From the NCBI GenBank assembly GCA_949987565.1, contig OX465109.1, positions 21,224,799 to 21,288,798 on the forward strand: a stretch of DNA of 64,000 nt, in the 5' to 3' direction. The notes beneath the pieces were generated by a model. It was not told where the DNA came from. It saw only the letters and a program-made list of their open reading frames with translations, and ran no database searches. This stretch comes from Luidia sarsii (taxonomy: Eukaryota > Echinodermata > Asteroidea > Paxillosida > Luidiidae). The position numbers and the translations under genes were made by a program. Below, piece by piece: positions 53,060-61,469 of this stretch (positions are counted from its first letter, which is position 1; each line of letters begins with the position of its first letter).

Positions 53060-53330
53060 AAAAGTGCAGAAGTTCCGGCGGTTCGGTATCTTGCACCCGC
53101 CTTCGTGTTCCCTGCTCTCCAAGGTAGGTGCCGAAGGACCCTTGTGCCGTGCAAGGGAGGTCACGTGTCGGCCCCTAAGCCATTCGCCGCCGAGCCGGCC
53201 AATCGAGACAACGGACCTTTACTTAGGCACAAACCCGAGGAATTTAGCGAGCAGTCCCAGCGCACCCGGCCCAACTGATCGGGCTAAGTGACGTTGGTGC
53301 TCGGAGAGGTGTTTCTAGAAGCTATATAGT
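53060..53330. other. GC-rich non-coding segment
   Basis: CpG-rich, in contrast to its AT-rich surroundings. A 93-codon plus-strand frame crosses it, but no domain, signal peptide or splice context supports a gene. It may be part of a mobile element or a CpG island. Confidence 0.35.
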
Positions 53331-53370
53331 TTCCCCATTCATTGTCAGACAAAAAAAAAGGACAAAATAC

Positions 53371-53440
53371 CCGGAGCGGGTTCGAACACGGACCATCGAC
53401 TTTCCAGTTAGGCGCCTTAACCACTAGGCTACGCAAACTG
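53371..53440 (-). mobile_element. tRNA-like head of a SINE (minus strand)
   Basis: The complement contains GTAGCCTAGTGGTTAAGGCG (A-box type D arm) and GTGTTCGAACCCGC (a good B box, GTTCGAACC). A D arm and T arm can be drawn. The acceptor ends do not pair and the anticodon arm around TGGAAAG is poor, so it is not a functional tRNA gene. A SINE derived from a tRNA, possibly serine-like, is the best reading. Confidence 0.6.
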
Positions 53441-53532
53441 CTTTGTTAACGGAGTGTACGTTTTGCCAATCAATTATACCGTTCGTTGTACGGTTGCCAA
53501 ATGCTACACGTTTTCCACGCCGCCCGCGATTT

Positions 53533-53598
53533 TTTTCCCAGTACACGAGGTCTATGATTGGTCGATTTTCTCTCCGTAGACCTCGTGTACTGGGAAAA
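53533..53598. repeat. 22-bp perfect inverted repeat (hairpin)
   Basis: TTTTCCCAGTACACGAGG-TCTA at 53533-53554 is exactly complemented at 53577-53598, leaving a 22-nt spacer. It may be a small foldback element or the core of a MITE. Nothing coding lies here. Confidence 0.9.
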
Positions 53599-53999
53599 GA
53601 ATCACACCCCGCCCCCTCCAACACACACGTGTGAGTGTTTACGAACTCTTGGTGGCGCTATCATGTCTTGTACCTTGACGCGAGAGTGTTCAAAACCAAT
53701 GAGAATGTTACAAGGAGCACGGTTTGTACTCAAAGAAGTGGCACGAGATCAGAGTTTGTTTATTTTCGGCTGCCGCGGTTTGTTCAAAGCTAATTGCTAG
53801 ATTAGTTCTTTAGATAACAAACCCCATTATGTGACCCTATCTCTGTGAACGAGGGAAATAGGTGAGTGTCCAATAGTATAGCCTGAAGGGACGTAAATTG
53901 ACCTGTATGTCGGGCTAGCAAGCAGAACTCAGAACATTTCCGACCAAAACAGAGACGGAATGATCAGTGACTGAGTTTACGTACCGCCGCGGCATGTAG

Positions 54000-54600
54000 T
54001 GTATGTACAGTCTCCATACATTACATTGTACATAATGGGGGCCCAGTTTTCGACGGTACTTGTTTTCGACACTTGGCCTTCTAACTCACATCGCACAATG
54101 AAAACAACTCCGTATAACGATCTCAGACTTCGTATCTTCCGGTTTGTTTCCTGCTCTTGTCCGTCACCGAAAATGTGGAAAGTTAAGGCTCTTCCGGTAG
54201 GCCAAACTCGTGTGATTCAAAAAGTCGCTCTTTTGGGGACTATTTTCCTAAGTAGAAAATTGGCAGTTGCTTTGTAGCTCCAGTTTTCTTTATTGTTGGT
54301 CCTAAAAAAAATCTGAGTGTATCATAACAAACCCCAACATACGTAGAAAAAAAATGTCACGCAACTTGAGGCAGTCCGTTCTGGGTAAAAACTGTGGAGA
54401 TTTCTAAAGGGCGTCTCGCTTAAATATTAGTGTTTTTATTATTAAAAGGCATAAAGTAACATGGCCTAATAGGCTTTAAAAAAAAAGCAGCTAGAGAAAG
54501 AATCAAGAAGGAGGAAATGTGTCTCTTGAGTGACACTGGGAAAGGTCATAACTGAAGAACTTAAGAAGCACTGAGAAAGAGGATTGTTCACGACAGTGAA
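54000..54600. other. Non-coding stretch upstream of the P2X7-like gene
   Basis: A 92-codon frame from 53999 has no recognised domain. The rest contains A-runs and no exon I can support. The promoter of the P2X7-like gene would be expected here, but no TATA box or initiator stands out. Confidence 0.35.
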
Positions 54601-54635
54601 CCTAGAGAAAGTAAACACTAGTATCATCGATCATC

Positions 54636-54923
54636 ATGTCCGACCCCGAAAACTCCGGTGACGAAATCTAGGAGGCAATAAGTGTGCATTCTGCTGTTAT
54701 CAGTGACAACGAATCATCTGGAAGTGATACAGATGAGACAGTGATGACAATGAGCCCGGCGATGAAATAGAGGAAATACGCGGCGCTGAACCGTACCGGT
54801 TTGAGCCACTTGCGAGGCGCCGCGTTCAAGAACAACTTGACGTTGCGTTGGATCTGATGTTGGCGATAACGACATGGCTGTTCAACAACCAGTTGCCAAC
54901 GATCGGTTGAACAATACGGTCTG
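54636..54923 (+). pseudogene. P2X7-like protein, exon 1 (interrupted)
   Basis: ATG at 54636 opens MSDPENSGDEI, then a TAG at 54669, then a readable acidic, serine-rich tract (SDNESSGSDTDE). At about 54737 the frame must shift to continue as DSDDNEPGDEIEEI and then EPYRFEPLARRR. PYRFEP is the short motif typical of the N-terminal part of invertebrate P2X7-like proteins. Around 54841-54850 the frame shifts again to give VANDRLNNTV and TG of a split Trp codon, before a GTAAAT donor at 54924. One stop and two frame changes in 288 bp argue for a pseudogene or sequence errors. The donor is intact and phase-matched to exon 2. Confidence 0.7.
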
Positions 54924-55690
54924 GTAAATGTTATTTCTTTATCGTTGGGTATCTGATTGATGTTACATACTTTCGTTATTGCTCCGAATTTTCATTCACT
55001 GTGTTTACACGAGAGTGATCTGACAGCAAAGGCAGAGCACGACCCGAATCTGCAGCTTGCCTACTGTACTGAGTACTGTCACTCAGTACTGAATAACTGG
55101 CAATTACTGAATGAGTAGATCATACTCACACCGACATCATTGTGGCCTGTGTTTTGGATAGGAGAGATTATTTCCAGAGACAATTTCACTCCTGTTCTGG
55201 CCCCATTTTGATTCCTGGTTGAATAAATGTGTGGTGTGGTTTATTAATGATTATTGCTGATACTATAGACTAGTACTAGTAGTAGTAGTAGTATAGACAC
55301 AGCTCAGTCCACATTTTGCCACTGAGATCTAATGTTCTTTGGGAGAGGGGTTCTTGGGAATTAAAACTAAAAGCGTGCTTCCCCAAAGTGCCGTGTTCAT
55401 GGCGACATATGCCCAGCAAACCTGAATCACTGTTGATAGTGAATGACTTTTCGTAGTAATTTATAAGCATACATTACATTGGTTACGGTTGCCCTCCACT
55501 AACATTACATGTTCATGAATTGTCTTGTAAAATGTTGATAATGTAGAACCAGTTTCAGCTATGTACACATAGGAAATCCTGAAATTCCTTGGACAATTTT
55601 AAGAATATCCCTCAGGGACAACTTAAATGCAAAATTTAATAATACCTTCTGATAAGATTCTCACTTATTTTATCCTTGCAACATATCAAG
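54924..55690 (+). other. Intron of the P2X7-like gene
   Basis: GTAAATG donor at 54924 and CATATCAAG acceptor ending at 55690. It splits a tryptophan codon (TG|G). A short (TAG)n microsatellite lies inside, at about 55271-55293. No other exon was recognised in the intron. Confidence 0.65.
55271..55293. repeat. Short (TAG)n microsatellite
   Basis: TAGTACTAGTAGTAGTAGTA followed by GTA; five to six imperfect trinucleotide units inside the intron. Confidence 0.8.
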
Positions 55691-55915
55691 GTGTTCCTGC
55701 GGTAAATGTGTTGTGATGAACTGCATGTGTTGCAAGGAGGTCGAGGCCATTCAGCAAAAGATCCTGCACACTGGTGTAAACCGTGATGATTTCCTTTGTT
55801 TCACCGACCATCCCTGGTACAAGGTTACGCGTCTAAACCCTGGCACACTTGAGGCAGCCTACTACGCCTACAAACAACAATACAGTGCTAGAGCCATTGA
55901 AGGTGACCTTCCAAG
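55691..55915 (+). CDS. P2X7-like intracellular (ballast-type) domain, exon 2
   Basis: The exon starts with G, completing the Trp codon, then CSCGKCVVMNCMCCKEVEAI. Next come FTDHPWYKV, RLNPGTLEAAYYAYKQQY and EGDLPR before a GTAAGA donor at 55916. The order WC-C-G-C, then CC-(K/R)-E, then (I/F)T-DHP, then L-N-x-x-x-L-x-x-A-Y-x-x-Y-(R/K)-Q-Q-Y matches the cytoplasmic C-terminal domain of P2X7 receptors. In P2X7 that domain is known to coordinate zinc through these cysteines. In many invertebrates the domain occurs in proteins without the channel part. This exon has no stop or frameshift. The final part of the domain (AYR..., RW.W, PSC..IR..FP) is missing and was not found downstream. The host gene could be real with a mis-assembled exon 1, or a dead copy. 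Confidence 0.75.
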
Positions 55916-55919
55916 GTAA

Positions 55920-56690
55920 GATAACTTGGTTATTCAGGAAAATAAATGTTACAAATTTGATGTTCCAAACCTAGCAGGAGCTTTCTCAAAGGCATAATCT
56001 GCCTTTGAAATTCTGCTTTTGAGAAAGAAATATGGTGGAATTTGCAACATTTTTGCATATTTCTCTGGCAAAATAAATGACACATGTTTAGAGAGAGTAC
56101 CTTTTTCAAAAGCAAAAAGAGCTTTAAAATGTAATTTTTTTATTTTTTGTACTTTTTCTAATATCCTGCATGCAGGATTAAATAGAAACTGATCAAGCCT
56201 CAAATTACCACAACCATGTTTGATTTTCAAAGTTTTAGGGCTATGTTTTTACCCTTGATCTGTATCTTTGGACATACAATATAGAACTCTTTCCCTGGTA
56301 AATATTGCCCTCAGTATTTTCAGGCAAGCTGTTTTCATGGATCAGCTGATATCCTTGTGTGTATACTAAGTATTGTATGAATAGTGATTCCTTTTGTATT
56401 TTTATTGGTCAAGGTTCCATGCCTGTTTTATGAACTGTTCATTCAGAACAAATCTAACTCCTGCTCTACTGAAATTTTGTTTTGTAGTCCTTCACCTTCA
56501 GTTGCTTTTGGCCTTATTAATGGCAAATGTCCATTAAACCCTACAAATAAAGTAATGATTCTCCATAGCCGCCCGTCAATCACCATGCACTGTTTGCAAT
56601 GTTAAATAAAGGAAATTCTCATGAAATGTTCAAAATGTACATGAGTGCATTCTAGGAAATGAGCCAAAGTGCATACATGTGTATTAACTT
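55920..56690. other. Non-coding DNA after the P2X7-like exon
   Basis: AT-rich, with a small hairpin (TCAAAGGCA / TGCCTTTGA at about 55986-56008) and a related TTTTGAGAAAGAAA near 56018; a similar GCCTTTGAGAAAGAAA occurs near 63531. No continuation of the P2X7-like domain is recognised. Confidence 0.4.
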
Positions 56691-56697
56691 ACAATTC

Positions 56698-56817
56698 TAA
56701 CATTATATCATCCATATTCATACTTTTAATATTCATCACTTTTAATCTTATACATATTCATAACCTTTTGTCCTTCGAGGTCAAAGGTCAAACTGTGCTC
56801 AACAGTCTTCTACTACT
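56698..56817 (-). repeat. Interspersed repeat, copy 2 (inverted relative to 49.4 kb)
   Basis: Reverse complement of 49411-49530 with small differences. The two copies lie about 7.2 kb apart in opposite orientation, flanking the P2X7-like gene remnant. No termini or target duplications are resolved. Confidence 0.75.
56778..56790 (+). promoter_or_regulatory. Perfect DR1 nuclear-receptor-type site
   Basis: AGGTCAAAGGTCA is a perfect direct repeat of AGGTCA with one spacer base, the known site class of RXR heterodimers, HNF4 and COUP-type receptors. It sits inside the interspersed repeat. The other copy has one substitution (TGACCTTTCACCT on its strand). Confidence 0.55.
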
Positions 56818-56829
56818 CACACAAAGTCT

Positions 56830-57700
56830 TCTTGGGTGTCCTGCATTTCAAGCTCAGTCCTGTAGTCAGCCTGGTTGTGAAGGCTACCTGTGTAGTAGAA
56901 TTGCTCCTGTTTTAAATCTGGGATTTCAGATTTCAGATTGCAATCTGTGGTTTGGATTTGCCTTCTGGTTAGGATTGGACCCTGAATGATACTTGTGGGG
57001 GTCCTGGTCTATTATTAGTTGTTGTTTTTCTTTGATTTTAGAAGTTCCCTTCGCGAGTGAGGAACTTTCCCTTTCTATCCATGTATGTTCAGTCAACTAT
57101 TTTGTTTTGTAAATGGCAACATTTTTTTTCAGTCTCTAGTTTCTCAAAATAAAAGGTCTGACTATCTACTGCTATTGATCCCAGAATTATTGTTTGGTTT
57201 ATGTTTCTTATACACACGAGTTTCCCTAAAATTCCTTAATGTTTTGTTAGGTTTCAGTTTCAGCTGCTACAAGAAATCTCTGGAATTTCTCAAAACAAGA
57301 TCAATTTTTAATAACCCCCAAGAGCTAATAAAGGCCTATTGTGCATGCTACCCATTTGTTTCTAAGTCAAATGAAGACAAAACTGGGATGAATTTATTTA
57401 GAAATCAGAATTCGTCTGACAAGTCCCAAAATGACTGGTGCACAGGGTGTCATTGACTGTGCTGCATGTTTGATGCAATCCTTTCTTTAAAGATGATTAG
57501 TTCTTTAGGAAAGTTCCTGCTCAGATCAAAACGGTAGGCTCTCTACATTTCCGAGTTTTCACATTGCTTTTGCTGCCTGAGTGCTTCTTAATAAATAGTT
57601 CATTCTTGGAAGCACTTGGACCATACTGGGTTTTAAACGGGCAACCCCCATTTCTTCCCTATCTGCCCCCTTGCCCCGCCCCTTCAGCATCCCCTCCTTC
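56830..57700. other. AT-rich stretch with one long open frame of doubtful meaning
   Basis: A 123-codon plus-strand frame (57085-57456) contains hydrophobic tracts (LLLLIPELLFGLCFLY) and ends NDWCTGCH. I find no domain, no good start context and no splice borders. The composition looks like translated AT-rich non-coding DNA. It is kept as a note, not a gene call. Confidence 0.3.
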
Positions 57701-57719
57701 GAATCTTCAACCATTGATA

Positions 57720-58020
57720 TACAATTGGAAGCCTAGAGGGCGATGGTGCCATGAATACGGCACCCAAACTGACCCGCAAACACCCATACGCACCCACACA
57801 GACCGGTCAACAACAATTATTCAACGCGTACGCGTGTGCGGATCTATGTACGAGTCCGTACGCGTGTGTACACCTCGGATCACGGTCGGCTATTCAAACC
57901 AACAACTGCGTCTTGAGTCAAGACTAGTCCAGTCACGCGTTCACGAGGGTTTTCACCGTCCACCTCGATTCTAGGACGTATGACGTCATCGGGTCTGCGC
58001 AGACTCAGCAGTGCCGGCGG
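57720..58020. promoter_or_regulatory. CpG-rich promoter-like segment
   Basis: Dense CpG (ACGCGTACGCGTGTGCGG, GTACGCGTGTGTACAC), a TGACGTCA at 57981 and a TCTGCGCAGA palindrome near 57992. These are typical of CpG-island promoters, but no first exon or transcription direction can be fixed. Confidence 0.35.
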
Positions 58021-58180
58021 TTCTGAAATAAGTTGAAATCTATTTCCGTTTTCTTACAGAAGAAAAAAACCTAATTTGTTGAGAAGTATTACTAAATAAG
58101 ATATTATCTCAATGTTCATCTCAATAAGTTGGCCATGATGGCTACCAACATGGGCAGGCTAGCTAGGCCAGCGGTGCCCG

Positions 58181-58188
58181 TGACGTCA
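58181..58188. promoter_or_regulatory. Full CRE palindrome TGACGTCA
   Basis: Occurs in CCCGTGACGTCATGACGTTC, where a second TGACGT half-site overlaps the next bases. It lies exactly 200 bp after the CRE at 57981. Confidence 0.45.
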
Positions 58189-58341
58189 TGACGTTCTGCA
58201 CATGCGTGTACTTCAATGGGCCTGGGTTGCATCCAGGTGGACGGGATGAGAGGAAGGCAGGCGTTCTCGTGCACACGATAGAACAGTCCTTATTGCTGCT
58301 CAGTACACCGCTCACTCGCACTAAGACATACATGTATAGGC

Positions 58342-58530
58342 TATGGACATCGTTCCATCGTGCAGGCATCACCATCGCTTGGCAACTCTCTCCCACACCA
58401 TATCAGGACTGCAAATAACGAAACTGAATTCAAAGCTCTCCTTAAAACTTTCCAATTGCTTGTAATCGTCCTTTTCTCTGAAGCGCATTGAGACCTTGGT
58501 GTGATGCGCTACACAAAAACTATTATTATT
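58342..58530 (+). mobile_element. 3' end of a LINE (non-LTR retrotransposon), 5'-truncated
   Basis: The frame from 58342 reads YGHRSIVQASPSL then GNSLPHHIRTANNETEFKAL and LKTFQLL, with a stop at 58489. The pattern (W)NSLP..IR......FK..LKTF is the well-known C-terminus of CR1/L2-like LINE reverse transcriptases. The usual Trp is Gly here. After it come the family-type tail AAGCGCATTGAGACC...GTGATGCGCT and ATTATTATT. Only about 190 bp of the element is convincing; the rest of the reverse transcriptase is absent. Confidence 0.8.
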
Positions 58531-59121
58531 GCAAGATTGGCGAAAGTAATGTAAACAATAGATTTCTACAAATCACGGATTCATTGATTACTTATTCACG
58601 ATTACATTCCTACTTGCAATAGCTTCTACTGCCCAGAGTGCGTGGTCGCAAGCCTTATTTGAATGTCTCAATAGGTCTATCCAAAACGTTGCTGGAACTA
58701 CTACATGTATTGTAGTAGGAGAGCAGGGAGTGTGCGTTTGTAATTGTATAGACTGTGAATAAGAGCATTGTTCGTATCTAGTCAAGCGTGAGCAAACGCA
58801 CGGCGTGGTTAAACGCCATTCCTATACACGCCGCCACGAGGGCATCAGCACGTAGAGCGCCGTCCATTGGATTTTTATCTTCGTTCCCCGTGTTCTATGG
58901 ATTAACCCCATTACTTCTTATTCTCTTTGGCGAGACTTCCATTTACTGCAACGGTGGGACCTCTTGTAAGACGACCATTGGCCGTGCGGGAAGAGATTTT
59001 GGTGAGCAAACTTCACCTGCTATGTTTGACTTTGAAATTGTGCAAGTTTAAAAGTGGCCACTTGTATAGTAGTGACTCGAGTTCGTCAGACACATTACAA
59101 GTCCTCGATGCGAAATGAAAA

Positions 59122-59306
59122 TCGCAGTGGCTGTTGTTACGGCAGTCGTCCGTATGGTTCCCTGACTTCACAGTATTTGTCAGGATGTTTAGCTCATGGA
59201 ACCAGACTATCAGCTAATAGACTGGTTCAACCAGCCTGCAATGCTGACGAAATCCAATCAAGTCAGGGAACCACACGGACGACTGCCGTAACAACAGCCA
59301 CTGCGA
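59122..59306. mobile_element. MITE with 47-bp terminal inverted repeats
   Basis: The left arm at 59122-59168 begins TCGCAGTGGCTGTTGTTACG. Its reverse complement ends the element at 59260-59306. The arms match at 46 of 47 positions. The 185-bp element has a 91-bp centre that contains a weaker inverted pair (GAACCAG/CTGGTTC). A cut of CAGTGG...CCACTG would suit a hAT-like or related terminus. The outer flanks (ATGAAAA / ATAAAAA) are only a possible imperfect target duplication. Confidence 0.85.
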
Positions 59307-59531
59307 ATAAAAAATATTGACAACTTGGTCGTCGTAAGGAGGAAGGTTTCAAGTTCCAAATTTGAGTTTTTACGTTGTCCTGAAACTTGTACATAAAATT
59401 TATTACAGAAATGAGATGTATTGGTAGTGCCTGGGTCCTTCTGAATGAAAATGGGGGCGTGATCCCTTGAAATACGGCAGTTAATGGTTGGATGCTTCAG
59501 CAGACTGGCACCCTACCCAGGCGGCAAAGAC

Positions 59532-59640
59532 TTAGGAAGGCCATCATCTAAGGGCTTGCTAGCTCAGATGGTAAGAGCACTGGTACGCAAAACCAGAGGT
59601 CTCCGGTTCAAATCCCGGTCCAGTAAAATTCATTTTTTTC
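59532..59640 (+). mobile_element. tRNA-derived SINE with intact A and B boxes
   Basis: The A box TAGCTCAGATGG is at 59560-59571 and a perfect B box GGTTCAAATCC at 59605-59615. The anticodon arm CTGGT-ACGCAAA-ACCAG pairs perfectly around GCA. Position 33 is C instead of T, the T stem has a C-C mismatch, and the acceptor ends (GGGCTTG and TCCAGTA) do not pair. It is therefore not a working tRNA. The 20 bp before the tRNA head (AGGAAGGCCATCATCTAAGG) are shared with the copy at 48953. Confidence 0.7.
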
Positions 59641-60185
59641 TTCCAAATGTTCCCAATAAGTGTCCTTTATTTGTTTGACCCGTTGTACTTCCTTAGAGAA
59701 CAACTAAAGATCGACAAATTGAAAATCCCGATTTGGCATTAAATAATTATGTTCATTTTAATAATCCCTGATGAAACGTTATTTGTGTGTTTAATAAAAA
59801 AAAAATCAAAATTAAGTTATTGAGGGCGCTGCTCTTCACGCCATCGGGAAAACAATATTTTCTCTCACGGGACAAGGCTATCGCAGTAGTTCAAAGTTTA
59901 AAAGGGTTGGACAAATTCTGAATCGAAATTAGATCACCAATTTGAATGTAGACAATTTCCATGGCCTGGCGCAACCACAAAAAAATGACTAACAACTTCC
60001 CCAAATCAATGATTTTGTGACGTGTATGTGTCGACCAGACGACTGTACAAAACATGCACTTCACTATTCTCGACACGCGGCACACCAAATCATGATTTTG
60101 GGTCATGGTTTAGGTTTTATGCAGACTTTTACAGTGAGGGAATTGAACTAAAACCGGACAAGAGTAATGGCGGGGTTTTGAACTC
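59640..60185. other. Non-coding, no feature recognised
   Basis: AT-rich DNA with an A-run near 59797. There are no open frames with domain content and no second copy of any part in the window. Confidence 0.4.
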
Positions 60186-60186
60186 A

Positions 60187-60194
60187 TGACGTCA
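60187..60194. promoter_or_regulatory. Full CRE palindrome TGACGTCA
   Basis: In CTCATGACGTCACCAAG, immediately before the GC-rich sequence that leads into the ACATGTAC minisatellite. Confidence 0.4.
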
Positions 60195-60358
60195 CCAAGA
60201 ACGGCCTCCACGGGGGCGTGGCTGCTTCCCCTTCCCCCACACATGTACGCACTTGTACATTATGTACGGACCCCTACACATGTACTTACTCGTACACATG
60301 TACATGTACTTACTCGTACACATGTACATGTACTATACTCGTACACATGTACATATAT

Positions 60359-60378
60359 AGAGATTATTTATAATCTCT
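60359..60378. repeat. Hairpin AGAGATTAT-TT-ATAATCTCT, copy 1
   Basis: A perfect 9-bp stem with a 2-nt TT loop inside the minisatellite. A second copy follows 90 bp later, within a 90-bp tandem duplication. Confidence 0.85.
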
Positions 60379-60448
60379 ATGGTACACATTTACATGTACT
60401 TACTCGTACACATGTACATGTACTATACTCGTACACATGTACATATAT

Positions 60449-60468
60449 AGAGATTATTTATAATCTCT
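60449..60468. repeat. Hairpin AGAGATTAT-TT-ATAATCTCT, copy 2
   Basis: Identical to the copy at 60359. The flanks differ by single bases (CTATGGTACAC against CTACGGTACAA). Confidence 0.85.
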
Positions 60469-60880
60469 ACGGTACAAATGTACATGTACTTACTCCTACA
60501 TGTCATGTACATGTACTTACTCCTACACATATACATGTACTTACTCCTACATACTCCTACACATGTACATGTACTTACTCCTACACATATACATGTACTT
60601 ACTCCTACACACTCCTACACATGTACATGTACTTATTCGTACACATGTATATGTACTTACTCCTACACATGTACATGACTACATGTACTTACTCCTACAC
60701 ATGTACATGTATTTACTCGTACACATGTACATATACTTACTCGTACACATGTAAATGTACTTACTCGTACACATGTACTGTACATGTACTTATACTCGTA
60801 CATAATGTACATGTATTTACTCGTGCACATGTACATGCACATACTCGTACACATGTACATGTACATGTACATTACTCGTA

Positions 60881-61048
60881 CACATGTACATGTACTTACT
60901 CTTATATCTGTACGCACTCGTACACATGTACATGTACTTACTCTTATATCTGTACGCACTCGTACACATGTACATGTACTTACTCTTATATCTGTACGCA
61001 CTCGTACACATGTACATGTACTTACTCTTATATCTGTACGCACTCGTA
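60881..61048. repeat. Four identical 42-bp tandem units
   Basis: Each unit begins CACATGTACATGTACTTACT and contains CTTATATCTGTACGCACTCG. The units start at 60881, 60923, 60965 and 61007 and show no differences, so the expansion is recent. Confidence 0.95.
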
Positions 61049-61189
61049 CACATGTTCGGACCCATTCACAAGCACGGACTGTCGTGTGTGGGATGGCAGC
61101 GGTGCGGTCTGCGTACGATCAGCTTCGTACAGCTCAGATACGGCGTGGTATAGTGCCGTAGTGCCTAGTCCGAGTAACTTGATTTTACG

Positions 61190-61240
61190 GCACACGCAAC
61201 CGCTACACGCAACCGTTACACGCAAACGCTACACGCAAAT
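61190..61240. repeat. 13-bp minisatellite (about 4 copies)
   Basis: CACACGCAACCG, CTACACGCAACCG, TTACACGCAAACG and CTACACGCAAATCG run in tandem. The last copy leads into a long inverted repeat. Confidence 0.8.
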
Positions 61241-61347
61241 CGATGACGTTTTGACAGGTCCGTGTGTGAAGTGGGTCTGTGTGAGTGTGTGTGCGCACAC
61301 ACGCGTTGACTCCTATGGTCGCGCAAAACGTCATCGATTTGCGTGTA
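61230..61347. mobile_element. Foldback or MITE-like inverted repeat with 24-bp perfect arms
   Basis: TACACGCAAATCGATGACGT-TTTG at 61230-61253 is exactly complemented at 61324-61347. The 70-bp centre contains GTGTGTGCGCACACAC, a perfect 16-bp alternating palindrome with Z-DNA potential. No target duplication is obvious. Confidence 0.7.
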
Positions 61348-61354
61348 TACCGTT

Positions 61355-61465
61355 TCAATTTGAAATCAAAGATGGCCGCCGCATTTTGGCTCGTCGGACG
61401 GGAGAGTACTGATTCTTCTCGATATTCTGAGGGAAAATTTCTCCTTTTCCCCCAAACGTGAGTAA
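61355..61465 (+). promoter_or_regulatory. Possible promoter and first exon border
   Basis: AAAGATGGCCGCCGC at 61368 resembles a YY1 site (AAGATGGCGGC) with one mismatch. It is followed about 85 bp downstream by AACGTGAGTAAA, a good splice donor. The surroundings up to 61.76 kb are CpG-rich. This arrangement fits a CpG-island promoter with a short untranslated first exon, but no downstream exon was identified. Confidence 0.3.
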
Positions 61466-61469
61466 AACA

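Larger units (their letters stand above)
60236..61060. repeat. ACATGTAC-rich minisatellite block
   Basis: About 800 bp built of ACATGTACATGTACTTACTC(G/C)T-type units of roughly 24 bp with variable length. ACATGT and GTAC are self-complementary and the tract is mostly alternating purine-pyrimidine. A 408-codon plus-strand frame spans it, but its product is a repetitive HVHVLTRTHVHV-type string with mirror open frames on both strands. I regard this as a by-product of the repeat, not a gene. Confidence 0.9.

Noticed and set aside
53371..53440. Functional minus-strand tRNA
   Set aside because: The B box is good, but the acceptor and anticodon stems do not form.
57085..57456. 123-codon open frame as a membrane protein gene
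   Set aside because: Hydrophobic runs follow from AT-rich composition, and no domain, start context or splice site supports it.
59552..59625. Functional tRNA-Cys (anticodon GCA)
   Set aside because: The acceptor arms do not pair, the base before the anticodon is C instead of T, the T stem has a mismatch, and the sequence shares upstream DNA with another dispersed copy.
60186..61412. 408-codon open frame with HVHVLTRTH repeats, and mirror frames on the other strand
   Set aside because: It is a product of ACATGTAC minisatellite translation. Both strands are open and the composition follows the repeat, with no domain or splice evidence.
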